A stretch of DNA of 64,000 nucleotides from Cladocopium goreaui (taxonomy: Eukaryota; Sar; Dinophyceae; Suessiales; Symbiodiniaceae), in NCBI GenBank assembly GCA_947184155.2, contig CAMXCT020002680.1, forward strand, positions 372,001 through 436,000, in the 5' to 3' direction. Shown here in pieces: positions 32,103 through 42,120 of the stretch. A program made the position numbers and the translations under genes. The notes below the pieces were generated by a model. The model was not told the DNA's origin. It made no database searches and was given only the letters and a program-made list of their open reading frames with translations. The first letter of the stretch is position 1. Every line of letters begins with the position of its first letter.

Positions 32103-35100
32103 CTAGCCTCCAACATAATCTGCACCAATTCGCGTGCCCATGGCGGAGCAAGTCATCTGCTTGCAACGCTCCACAAAATCTGTTGGAAGGCTAGACGCCT
32201 TCATCACCTCTTCGGATGATGGAAAATGTGAGAAAAATCCTTCAGCCAAAGATTTACATAAGGCTGGAGGATACTCTTTAAGTTTCGCTGTGCGAAACTG
32301 TCCTTGCTCGTCGATGCCAATGGTGTGAGCTCGTGGAACATGGGCACAGACTGCATTGGCACGGAGAAACTTTGGCAGGTCAGGAAGGTTTAAAGACAGC
32401 AAGCCAGTGCGCTTGGCGCTATCTGCTCCCAGTAATCCCTGCGCAAATTCGTAATGTCGAAAGCCTGGCAATGTGGTGATCATCTGGACTATCGGCAATC
32501 GCCAGATGCTGGCTGCTTGGTCGTCAGCTGGTTCAGCCGGATGTTCCAAGGCTCCGCAGCTCTTGACCGTAGACAAAACCACCATGGCCTTCAGGCTAAA
32601 GCCAAGGAGGAGATGGCCGTCGAGGAGCTGCCGTTTCTCCTTGAGCGAGACCGAATGAAAGCCCCACAGCGCTGATGCAGTGCGAAGAACTCGAGGTCCT
32701 CGTCTGCGCGAGCCTGCCACATGCTTCCCGCGCGCCACCGACCACGTGCAACATGGGGGCCCGCTGAGGAACCCGATCACAAAGCCAGCGCGCATGGATT
32801 CCAGCCAAAAGCGCTGTGTCTTCTGATTACCAATGTCACCCCAAGTTGAATCTATTACGATATCGAGGGAAACTACATAAAAACCTTCCAATTTCTGCTG
32901 GCGACCCAGTGCATCAAGGAACCACTGGAAGTCCCCCGGCCTACGTCGGCCCGAGTATGCGTGAAGCACGACTCGTTCTCTGAAGACTGGTCGCGGGCAG
33001 GATAAGGTTGGTTTCCACGGTGATGGAGCAGCTGCCAAATCACAACACCACTGTTCATAGAGATCGAGATGATGAAGGTGGTCTGTTCCAGCGGTCTCAT
33101 ACTGAATCTCATTAAGAAAGCCCCATGTTGACGGCTCCAGCAAACGCTCAAGCGTCATGAAAACAGTAGCCTGCGGTGTAGCTGCATCGTACTCCTCAAT
33201 CATCAGGATCGATTGGTGCACATGTCGGATGGTGAGCTGCGTATGCGTCCAACTGATGTCATGCATGGTGATGCAGTCACGCATCTGTTGTTGTAGATCT
33301 TCTGGCGCAAGTGCCGGGGAGTCCAAAATCAACAGGATGAGTTGCTCAAAAAGGGGAACATGATGTAGATCAATTTCACCCGGAGGTTTCAACAGTGGTC
33401 TTGGGCCTGCTGCTTGTTGATCGGGGAGCAGGTCATCATGTTGAGCCTTCAGGATGGCATTGTCCTTGGAGCCAATGCCAGGCATAATCTGTGCTGGCAT
33501 TGCTCTCGTGCAGAGGTGTGCTCGGCATGGATCTGACCGGCGAAGATGTGCCTGCAACTTATCAAAGGAGTGAAATTCTTTGAGGCATACTTCACAGCCA
33601 GTGTGGGTGATCCAATGTCGTTCTCGCGCACAAATACCATGCACTTTGAAGAGGTGTGCTCCTTCCCCAGCTTTTGACTTGCATCGAATACCACATGACA
33701 TGCAACCATAGTGTCCCGTCTGATGTTCAATCGGAATGTTGGGCCGTACTGGTGCAAATTGGAGCGGTCCCCAATGCGCAAGGTGTCCAAAAACATCATG
33801 ATGGAGTCGCCGTAGGAGTAGGTCATCTTGCCGATGTAGCTGTGACAGTTGAGTTCCACGTTGAAGCAGCGTCTTCCAGTAGCTACGGTGGTAGCGGAGC
33901 ACATATTCCCAAGCCGGAAAATGTTCCGCTGGATCGCCCAAATTGGTGGTGTTCTCAATCAGGCGCCAGAGCCATTGGAAGTCGAGTTTGATCTGGTGCA
34001 TCCATTGAGTGTCCGCTCGAATGAGAGCCCAGGGTGTGATAGCTTCACAACGATAAAGCAGTCCAACATAGCGCAACCGCGATATCCGAAGAAGATCTTC
34101 TGGAGCTGGGAGTTGGGTCTGCACCAAGATCTCATCATCCTGAATGGCGCTGTCTGGTGGACACTTCATCAGTCTTCTATAGAGGCGAAGAATTGCTCCA
34201 TTGAAGTAGGTTTTGGATCTAACATCATCCAAGAGCCAGGATTCCGTGCCATAGGAGATCTTGCTGGTGACAAGTGTCATGAAAAGTTGCGTTCTCTTGT
34301 CTGCCGAGAGGGCCTGATTCTGGAAAAGCAGTTTTCGATGAAGATTGAAGGCGTTGTTGCCGATAGCAATGCGTCTTCTCATCTCCTTGCGAGACGTGCC
34401 AGTATGGTGTGTCAGTCCACCAAGATGGGTGTAGTCTCCCACGACTGAAATGTAGTGGGTGCCATACTCCGTGAGTATCGTCATCCTCTGGCCTTGTTGT
34501 GGACTGAAATACTTCTGCTTGAGTATCCTGGAACCTTGTCCTCTAAAGGAGAGGAGGATCTCAGTCTTCCCCTTCTGAAGATTGGGTGTGACTCCGTGGT
34601 TCATACAGGTTTCCAGAAGCACGCTCGCAGCTAATCCTGCTTTGTTTTCAACTCCATGGGCTGTACTGGATGTCACCGTAATACATAGGTCATCCATCCA
34701 GGTTGGCCCCAAAATGGAGTGTGGTTGTATGGGTGCTGCATGAAGATCTGGAAATAGACCAGTTGTACCAACGTCATGAATGGTCTCCAAAATATCGAGT
34801 TCCTGCATCTTCTGTTCAACCATGGTCAGCAAACGGGCGAACATGTATCCAAACACCACATCGGCAAATGGGTCGCCCGGTCGTGTGCCCACCCTGGTGT
34901 GGGTGGCATCAGTTTGGCCATGTACTCGAAAGTGTGTGTTGGTGTGTAAGGCCTGTAGTGCTCGTGCAAGATGAGGTGGAAGGCCAGCCATCGCCGTTGC
35001 TGCAGGCAATTGCAGGAGATGATGGAGGTCACGAACAGCATCTGGAGGGAGCCTCAATCGGTCCGCAATGCTGGACAGCAGAGAATCTGTGATGACTCCT

Positions 35101-36693
35101 CCAATGGCTATAGGTCTAATGACTCTATAGAATGCTTCCTGGAGATCGAGAAAAATCATGGCGTGGGATCGCTTGGTCTGTCGAGCCATGCGAGCAGTGG
35201 AGCGAAGATAGTGCACTCCCATGGTGACTGGGAAGTGCCTTCTGCCTCCGACTTGTTGATGTTGGAGAAAAGCCTCATATACATTTGCTTGATGATCTCG
35301 GATGGCACAATGTACAGTTTTCCCAACATGTGAGCTGATGAGCAGCGATCGATATGAAGAGCACAGGTTTTGTGGTCCTTTGCGCTTCCATGCTGCGACC
35401 AGGAGGCCACCTTTGTGCTGGAGCGCCTCTTGGCCATGTGTACAGAGTTTGAGCATCTGGGTGAATGTCAACCGGGCCATCTGAACAGGGTGCCGGTGAC
35501 AAATTTCTGGTGGAACTTGATCATCCCCCACAGCTTTGTGAGGTCGCACTCGACGGAAAGCATGTTCTAGATCTGTCAGGGTCGGAACATCTTCCGGTCG
35601 AAGCGCTAAATCCTGCTGCATGAAGGTGCTCAGATCTTTGATCCAATCGTTGCGCAATTCAGATGCACTCACTCTGTGGCCTCCTTCCATGGTACCAAAG
35701 AAGTCAGCCCAGCAATTGGTGCGCTCAGTTGGGGTTGTACATGGTTGTCCGTGTTCATTCAAAATCGATGGCAGTGGTGAAACTCGACGTAGTTTCGGAT
35801 TTGTCGGTCCTATCACTGGCTTGAGAGTATTGAGAATTGTGGAAGCCGCACAATCAGGAGGAAGGGCGGTGATGATCTCTTTGACGTGCACACGCTTGGC
35901 TGCTGTCAATTCACATCGAAGTTGGCGAGAGACAACGTAGAGCTCGATGCGTGTTTTCAATCCATGAACTGCCAAAGAGTTTCCAAATTGTACAGATTGT
36001 ACATGTCGATCATCTTCAAGACGACCTGCCCAGCGCATGAAAATGCGAGTCATGAACTCCTGTTGTTGGCGCTTCTTGTTGTTTTTGACAGCTCTTTGAA
36101 GACGTAGCTTTTGGGCTCGAAGCTGCCAGACGTGTTCAGAGATGAAGGATTTCTTCGGACCATGGCGCTTAGCCGGACACTGTTGATGTAGGACAGCAAG
36201 CACATGCTTGTTGAAATGGTCAACTTGGTGTTCGATGTCCACCTGCCATGGTAGCGGAGCATAGTCATCGAGGCCTTTTGCCAGATCTGCAGTCAGAATA
36301 CCAGTGCGGTCATAGGATTTGATCTGCTGTTTCTGGCATATCTTGCGGCTAGCACCTTGCCATGATAGCTCAATGGCCATAGCACGATGATCTCCCAGGT
36401 GACCCATGTCCAGTTGATCAAGACTACAAGATTGCGTGCAGTCTGATGCCCAGTTGAGCGGAACAAGGACGTAGTCGATGCGGTATTCCGCTTCCTCCGA
36501 GGGGTGCATCCATGTGGTCTGATGTCCTTCATGAAGGGGAAGAGTGGAGGGCACACATAGTTGATGTTCCTCCAGAAATTCTCTGAAAAAGGCCGTGTTA
36601 TTGTTGGCCACATCATCATTCACGAAGACGTGGATGTGGTCTGCAGGCCCACTGCGAGCGTTGGCGTCCATCATGACCACAATTGGGGCAGTT
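32103..36693 (-). CDS. Retrotransposon ORF2, 3' frame: EEP C-term, RT, zinc fingers, DNA methyltransferase-like
   Basis: 1525 codons counted from GTG 36680; the frame opens just after a TAG near 36693 and continues the 36671-37502 frame. In order: the end of an endonuclease/exonuclease/phosphatase domain (VMMDANA at 2-8, YRIDYVLV at 66-73, LGDHRA at 95-100). Then a reverse transcriptase: SYRSLLIS ~442, motif A FLDLQEAF with D512, motif B TRPGDPFADVVF ~599-610, motif C WMDD with D663/D664, motif D LQKGKTEILL, motif E YTHLGGL ~750. A thumb follows, then C2H2-type fingers (CMSC..H....H ~993-1014; CEVC...H..C ~1029-1052). The C-terminal domain ~1233-1485 has VVLHAYSGRRRPGDF, SLDIVID, WGDI, SGPPCCTWS (C1310), ALEHPAEP and QGLLG, in the order of cytosine-C5 methyltransferase motifs I, II, III, IV, VI and VIII. 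RT identity is firm; methyltransferase identity is moderately supported. Confidence 0.85.
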
Positions 36694-37502
36694 GGACATG
36701 TCTACGAACTGTTTCTGAAAGAGTGTGCCACCATGTTTCACGTTCATCATTGGAGATTCCACTGTGCGGTGAGTGTGCACATAAAATCCAGAAGCACATG
36801 TCCTCATTTACCACATGAACCAAGAGATGTCGCGGTGACCTATCCACAACGACAAAGTCGGATCGTTGGAAATGTTTGGGTTGTTGACCTTGATGAGCAT
36901 ATGGCTGCATCAAATTGATCCAAACCTCCACCCCTAAGTGCCCTCCTTCATGTCCACTGGCCAAACGGTAGATCTTGTCTTGAAAGGAGGTGCCTGGATC
37001 GGTTCGAGCTTCTTGAAGTCCAAGAAAATGAAGACCAGATACACGGAATTGTTCTCGGACATATTGAAGCTTTCCGGGATGACCTTGTTCTCCTCTATAA
37101 AAGGTTCTGACGTTCGCTGTCCCGCAACTGATGGTGTAGCGGGTGAAGACTTGTGCGATGGCTGTCTCTGGCGCTTTTGGTGTGGTCTGTAGAGGAAGAG
37201 CGCAAGGTGATACGTCAAACCCATTCTTGTGCAAATGCGGCAGGTCAGCCGTGCTTGCTACAGCCATCCACAAGTGCCGTAGGATAGAGGTGAAGCTTTG
37301 CATATTCACCTGCTGTCGTGGAAGGAGTTGACTCTGATGTGGTTCACGTTTTGCAAGCCAGTCAACTAGCTCGTTGTAGGGATCTCCCGCATGGCTTCTG
37401 ACATGAGCAGTCATCAAACCTTCTCTGCCCAGGCCGGCTTCAAGTGCTTGGAACACGGCTCTCAGATTGTAGTATGGTTGATCTCTAATCGCAGAACCGC
37501 AT
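36671..37502 (-). CDS. Retrotransposon ORF2, middle frame: RNase H C-term and EEP N-term
   Basis: Bridges two frame breaks. It starts with the end of the RNase H domain (AHVRSHAGDPYNELVDWLAK, with His, Asp and Asn/Asp positions of type I RNase H) and continues into an AP-type endonuclease N-terminus: TANVRTF, LGLQEAR with the catalytic Glu, and CAHSPHSG. It ends at a TGA (36671-36673) exactly where the endonuclease motif VVMMDANA continues in another frame. Both breaks look like loss of one base from a G or C run (near 37505 and near 36685). Confidence 0.8.
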
Positions 37503-40500
37503 CGTCCCCAGCAGCTTGATCTCCAATCAATCTGGAGTCGCTCACGAAGACCGTGGGGACATTGTTGTTGCGGCTGAGCCGCCACATGCCCGCCCAGAAA
37601 AGGGCCTCTGTTTCTGCAGAATCGGATCCAATTCTCGTAGTTCCAATCGAGTGCGCCGCTTCAAGGTCATAAAGGACTTGTTGACATGTCCAGCCTAAGA
37701 ACTCCAGAATGGGATCCGCATTGTCATCATCGGAGTACTGTTCGGCAAAGACTGCAAAAGCCCATGAATCGCTCACATCATTATCTGCAATCCAAAGGGG
37801 AGGACTGTGTCTATGAACTGCTTGAGATGAGCCATCTGTGAAAATGACATAGCGATCAACTCGTTGTACAGTCTGACATCGATCCAAAGCGAGTTTGATG
37901 AACTCCGGAAGGTCAAAGAGTGAGTAGTCTGTCCACAGAATATCGTTTGATGCGTCCATGAATGCACAGAGCTCCTGGATGTCAAACTGAATGTGGCAGG
38001 TAGATTGTTCGAATTGAGCTGCAACTTCGGGTTTGATCAAAGTTGTTGATGTCGGGCGCTGTGTCTGGCGTGACGGCCATGGAGTGCGTGTGCGTAGATC
38101 GCGCTGAATTTCTGCTTGACCTGGTTGAACATCAAGGAAATGTACACACCGCACCTTTTCCATCCAGGTTTCATTCTGCATGATCACTGCTTTGTGATAG
38201 CCCTTGGAATGCAAATATCGCATGTGTTGTTGTTCATGAAGTTCATTGTCAGTGATGTGCACAAAGACTGGTTCACTCAAGGTGTGGTCAGCTGCACAGT
38301 ACACATAGATGTAGTCCCGCAAATGGTCAAGTAGTGGTAGAGCAAATACCGTGTCATGTTCTCCACAAAGGAAAATTTTGTACTGAAATCCCCAGCTACT
38401 GAGTTCTTGTTCAACATCTTCGGCTGAGTAGACCGAGTGGAGTTCCAGAAATTTTGGCGGCACAATGGTCGTGGTGTTCCAGTTGGCATATACAACTTGG
38501 ATAATGGTTTTCTGTTGTGGATCAACCCAATCTTGCGGTCGGTGCTCTCCCACTTGTGGAAAAATCTCTAATCTGTCCTGCGGCCGCTGATCATGAGCCA
38601 CCGTATCAGCTGTTTGGCGCTCGCATGGAACAGTCTCTTGGTCAGAGTGTGACAAAATGACTTTTGTAATGGCTTGATGTCCACGTTGTAGTAGGGAGTT
38701 TCCGGCTCCGATCTGTGGTTGGGTTGGCCTCAAGCTCAAATGTATGACGATACCATGGCCATCGCGAAGTGGGAATGGACGATCAGTGTGGATCTGAAAC
38801 AAGTCGTACCACGCTCGACAAATCATTGGAGCTCCTGGAAATATACATCTCCCACCGAGTCCAATGAAGACAAGTAGTTGATCCAGACGAAAGTGCTCAT
38901 GCGTCGTGGCAACCATTTGCATGAAAGGTCCAGGTTGAGGGAGAGACCCATCAAAGCCAGTGAACAAAGCCGAGGAGAGACTGTCCTGTGGATTTTGCAC
39001 CAGAATCACATGGGCGGCCACGTTGGGATGCAAATTGGGTGGTTGTGGTGTAACCACATGCAGCATGATGGGAGCACCTGTGATGGTCCGGTCAGGCCAT
39101 ATGCTACGCAATTGCATTGTCCACTGTCGAAAATCCGAGTAGAGCCGCGCTGGTCTCGGTTGGAGACAAGTGCGTAGTCCAGGGTGGTATTGATCCACCA
39201 GCCATGTCATAACAACTGTGGAAGCTTCTTCTCCCTGCCATGAAAAGGCAGTCCTGCTCCACAGTTGGTGTAGTTCTTGCACGTTCTCCGGTACAGATGC
39301 TATGTGTGGAGTCGCAGGATCAAATGGCTGTGCATGAGGATTGAAGGTGAAGTTGGTGCATCCCCCCCCAGGTTGTTGGGCACTCGAGCCATGTTGATCA
39401 GTGCTTCGACGTCTCCATCTTATGGCAGTTCTTTGCATCAAATCCAGTACTTCATGAGAAGCTTCGTGGGATGAGAAAGAAAACTGCTCTCGATGAATGG
39501 TCAGACTGCTAGCGCGTGGAAATTCGTCCCAATCAAAGAGACCAAAGGGGATATTGCCCAACCGAACTCTGCAGCGTCCATCTTGACATACTTCATGAAG
39601 ACCAACTTGTCGTAGGACATAAGCTTGATTCATGATGTCAGGGAGAGAGTGCGCGCTATGCTGGAATTGACTCCTTGGTGTCTGGGAAGTCGCAGTCGAT
39701 ATCATCCCAACCGTATGCTCCAATCGTGAGGATTGCTCCAAAATGAGATGGGCGATGATGCACTCCATGTTGGTGCGTGGCGGCTGGGGCTTCACAAGGT
39801 GGATTGTGACTTCCAAAGCAGGATCTATTGTAGTGGCCCAAGGTTCAACAATATCTTCAATCCAACTTGTAGAGTCATGACTGATTCGCACTGATCTTGA
39901 TTCTGTGCAACTCCTGTGGGTTTGATGGTGGATGTACCATGTTTCAAGGTAAGCAATAGGCCCTTCGTCTTCGCATTCGATGATGGAGGTGGTTTCAAAG
40001 ATGCGCGCAAACAATCTACGATCATCTAGATGTAGATGGGCATTGAAGGCTCTTTGTGGTGGTAGTGGTCCACCCTGTGGATGTGAGCCAATGGGTTGGC
40101 CAGTCCTTTCATGTTGTGGAGCAATTCTCCAAGTATCAGCTTGAAGCCATGTCTGAAATTGCGACCAAGCCTGTTCCGTCTTGTACATGGTAAGTTGGAA
40201 GAGAGTTGCCACTTCTTGATCCATTGGAAGGTCAGCTGAATGTGAGCTGTGGTTGCTGTGGTTCATGCTGGCCAAATCTCGATCTGAGATGCAAGAGAGT
40301 GAAGGCGGCTCATCTCCTATGTGCACTTGAATGTAGTCCCCATCTTCCAAATGCAGAGGACTTGTCTGGTCTGAGCCCACACTGAGATGATTGTGCCAAA
40401 GATGACAGTGTGCTTCTCGTTCTTGATATTGATCCTCAAGCTCAAGTATACGAAATACTGATCTTCTGTTGATTGTCATTGGCATCCACTTTGCATATCT

Positions 40501-42120
40501 TCGTAAGGCAAAGGGTTGTAGTTCATGATCCTCAAAAATTTCAATGTCAACCATGATCAGACGGAGGAATCTCGATGGTCGTGGCTCGGTAGTCATTTGC
40601 ATGAGAAAGCATTGCAAATCAGCTCTTTCAAGATCATGAGGTCGGTTGGATACATGAAAAAGTTGAGCTATGCTTGTCAAGGCAATTCCATGTTTCTGGG
40701 CAATGACAGAATGATGGTCGCTACTGTCAGTCCAGGACAAAGTGACTGGTAGAGCTCTCCCGTCGATTGTGAAAACAATAGATCTTCTTGGGTCCTCTGA
40801 AACAAATGACGATGTAGATGAGGCAGAGGAAGTCAAAGATGGTTCCTGCGGTGGTGTCAAGGTCGCTGGACGTCTGGCCATCATAGATACTGTGTCCTCT
40901 GGTTCCTGATGTGACTCCGTAGGCTCAGGATTTGATGGTCTAGGATGTTGTCCTTCGGGGTCATCTTCGGCATCAGGTGGATCCCAAAGGTGCGGTATCC
41001 TTTGTCGTCTTTGTTGAGCGACTCGACTGACGAGATTTTGTTCTGCTTCTTGTTCACTGAGAAGAGAAGGAATTCGAATCTGCAAGCCCAGCCCATGAAA
41101 TGTGGCAACATGTTGTCCTGGTGGATGAACAAATGTTCCAGCATGGATGGTGCAATCTCCTGCTCCTGCTTGTGTTCTTTGTCGACAAACTTCTTCAACT
41201 CCTGCAAGCTGATGTATTCTCTCTTGTGGTAGTTGAAGTTCAGCAGAATGTGCACTCACTTGGAAATGGGTACGTGGGTCTTGAATGTGAACCGTGGTAA
41301 TCAAAAATACAGCCCTCAGAGGATCTAGATATTGATGTACGATCACTGTGGCTGAAGTGCCTCCATAGACGTTGAAAGGTGGATCTGGTCGCACGAGGAC
41401 TACATCGATCGCTGATGAATGATCGATGAGGTCTTCCCAGATAAACCTCACATCTCTTTCCCATTCATTGACATCACTATCAAATCGTAGTACTCGAGGC
41501 TGATCGTGGTATCGATGGTGACGATGATCAATGAAGTATGATGTGACAAACACCACGGGCTGTTCTTCGTCATCATCAACTTCACCCTCTGTGTGGAGGA
41601 GATCCATGATAGGAGATGCCCATGATGGAGGAGTGTCCAAACGATGAACATTGAGATTGCCAGCTTGATCAGTGTGAGCTGCAAAAACAGGAGGTCTGGT
41701 GGAACTGGTCGCATCCTGCGTCGCAGGAGAACTCCATGGTGTGCTTCCAGAAGCACCAAGTTCAAGGGGAATAACGATCTTGTACATCTTAATGCTGTCC
41801 TCAATTCCTAGCCACAATTCCAAATCTTCTGCAAAACCCACACGCAGATTGGTTGGTCGATTGGGCCTGGAAAAAAGATGTACTTGTGCTGGATCTTGAC
41901 CTGGAGGCGCTCGTACTTGGGAACTTGGAGTGCACTGCCAGGATGTAGATGGAAATGTTGAAGAGAGTTCTTGTTGGAGGGCAATGGCCTGTGCTCTAGC
42001 TTGCCACTCTGACATGAAGGTCTCTTCAAGGAGTGCTCGATTGTGCCACTTCATCACTTCTGCTGGGGCTCCCTGGTCCCAGTGTCGGCATAGCCCTAGG
42101 TTGTCATACGTATACGTCAT
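37462..42120 (-). CDS. Retrotransposon ORF2, 5' frame: triplicated unknown module plus RNase H
   Basis: About 1,550 codons. The ATG at 42120 (MTYTYDNLGLC) lies 17 nt inside ORF1. Numbering below is from codon 42126. Residues ~190-352, ~722-880 and ~968-1130 are three diverged copies of one module: a (W/F)(Y/L)(I/V)D/H..H start, a W.....W stretch, a V(R/K/T)P.PP motif, then (H/V)(V/L/I)IL(V/E)Q, and a Gly-rich end. A related DGDYIQVHI / DGHGIVIHL segment occurs at ~595 and ~1122. Between copies 1 and 2 is a Pro/Ser/Glu-rich linker (~380-445). Residues ~1425-1540 are the first part of RNase H: VIFTDGSS (D1431), AETEALFW (E1505), FVSDS (D1530). The frame then breaks and the domain finishes in the next frame. 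Confidence 0.85.
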   Translation of the reverse strand: MTYTYDNLGLCRHWDQGAPAEVMKWHNRALLEETFMSEWQARAQAIALQQELSSTFPSTSWQCTPSSQVRAPPGQDPAQVHLFSRPNRPTNLRVGFAEDLELWLGIEDSIKMYKIVIPLELGASGSTPWSSPATQDATSSTRPPVFAAHTDQAGNLNVHRLDTPPSWASPIMDLLHTEGEVDDDEEQPVVFVTSYFIDHRHHRYHDQPRVLRFDSDVNEWERDVRFIWEDLIDHSSAIDVVLVRPDPPFNVYGGTSATVIVHQYLDPLRAVFLITTVHIQDPRTHFQVSAHSAELQLPQERIHQLAGVEEVCRQRTQAGAGDCTIHAGTFVHPPGQHVATFHGLGLQIRIPSLLSEQEAEQNLVSRVAQQRRQRIPHLWDPPDAEDDPEGQHPRPSNPEPTESHQEPEDTVSMMARRPATLTPPQEPSLTSSASSTSSFVSEDPRRSIVFTIDGRALPVTLSWTDSSDHHSVIAQKHGIALTSIAQLFHVSNRPHDLERADLQCFLMQMTTEPRPSRFLRLIMVDIEIFEDHELQPFALRRYAKWMPMTINRRSVFRILELEDQYQEREAHCHLWHNHLSVGSDQTSPLHLEDGDYIQVHIGDEPPSLSCISDRDLASMNHSNHSSHSADLPMDQEVATLFQLTMYKTEQAWSQFQTWLQADTWRIAPQHERTGQPIGSHPQGGPLPPQRAFNAHLHLDDRRLFARIFETTSIIECEDEGPIAYLETWYIHHQTHRSCTESRSVRISHDSTSWIEDIVEPWATTIDPALEVTIHLVKPQPPRTNMECIIAHLILEQSSRLEHTVGMISTATSQTPRSQFQHSAHSLPDIMNQAYVLRQVGLHEVCQDGRCRVRLGNIPFGLFDWDEFPRASSLTIHREQFSFSSHEASHEVLDLMQRTAIRWRRRSTDQHGSSAQQPGGGCTNFTFNPHAQPFDPATPHIASVPENVQELHQLWSRTAFSWQGEEASTVVMTWLVDQYHPGLRTCLQPRPARLYSDFRQWTMQLRSIWPDRTITGAPIMLHVVTPQPPNLHPNVAAHVILVQNPQDSLSSALFTGFDGSLPQPGPFMQMVATTHEHFRLDQLLVFIGLGGRCIFPGAPMICRAWYDLFQIHTDRPFPLRDGHGIVIHLSLRPTQPQIGAGNSLLQRGHQAITKVILSHSDQETVPCERQTADTVAHDQRPQDRLEIFPQVGEHRPQDWVDPQQKTIIQVVYANWNTTTIVPPKFLELHSVYSAEDVEQELSSWGFQYKIFLCGEHDTVFALPLLDHLRDYIYVYCAADHTLSEPVFVHITDNELHEQQHMRYLHSKGYHKAVIMQNETWMEKVRCVHFLDVQPGQAEIQRDLRTRTPWPSRQTQRPTSTTLIKPEVAAQFEQSTCHIQFDIQELCAFMDASNDILWTDYSLFDLPEFIKLALDRCQTVQRVDRYVIFTDGSSQAVHRHSPPLWIADNDVSDSWAFAVFAEQYSDDDNADPILEFLGWTCQQVLYDLEAAHSIGTTRIGSDSAETEALFWAGMWRLSRNNNVPTVFVSDSRLIGDQAAGDDAVLRLEINHTTI

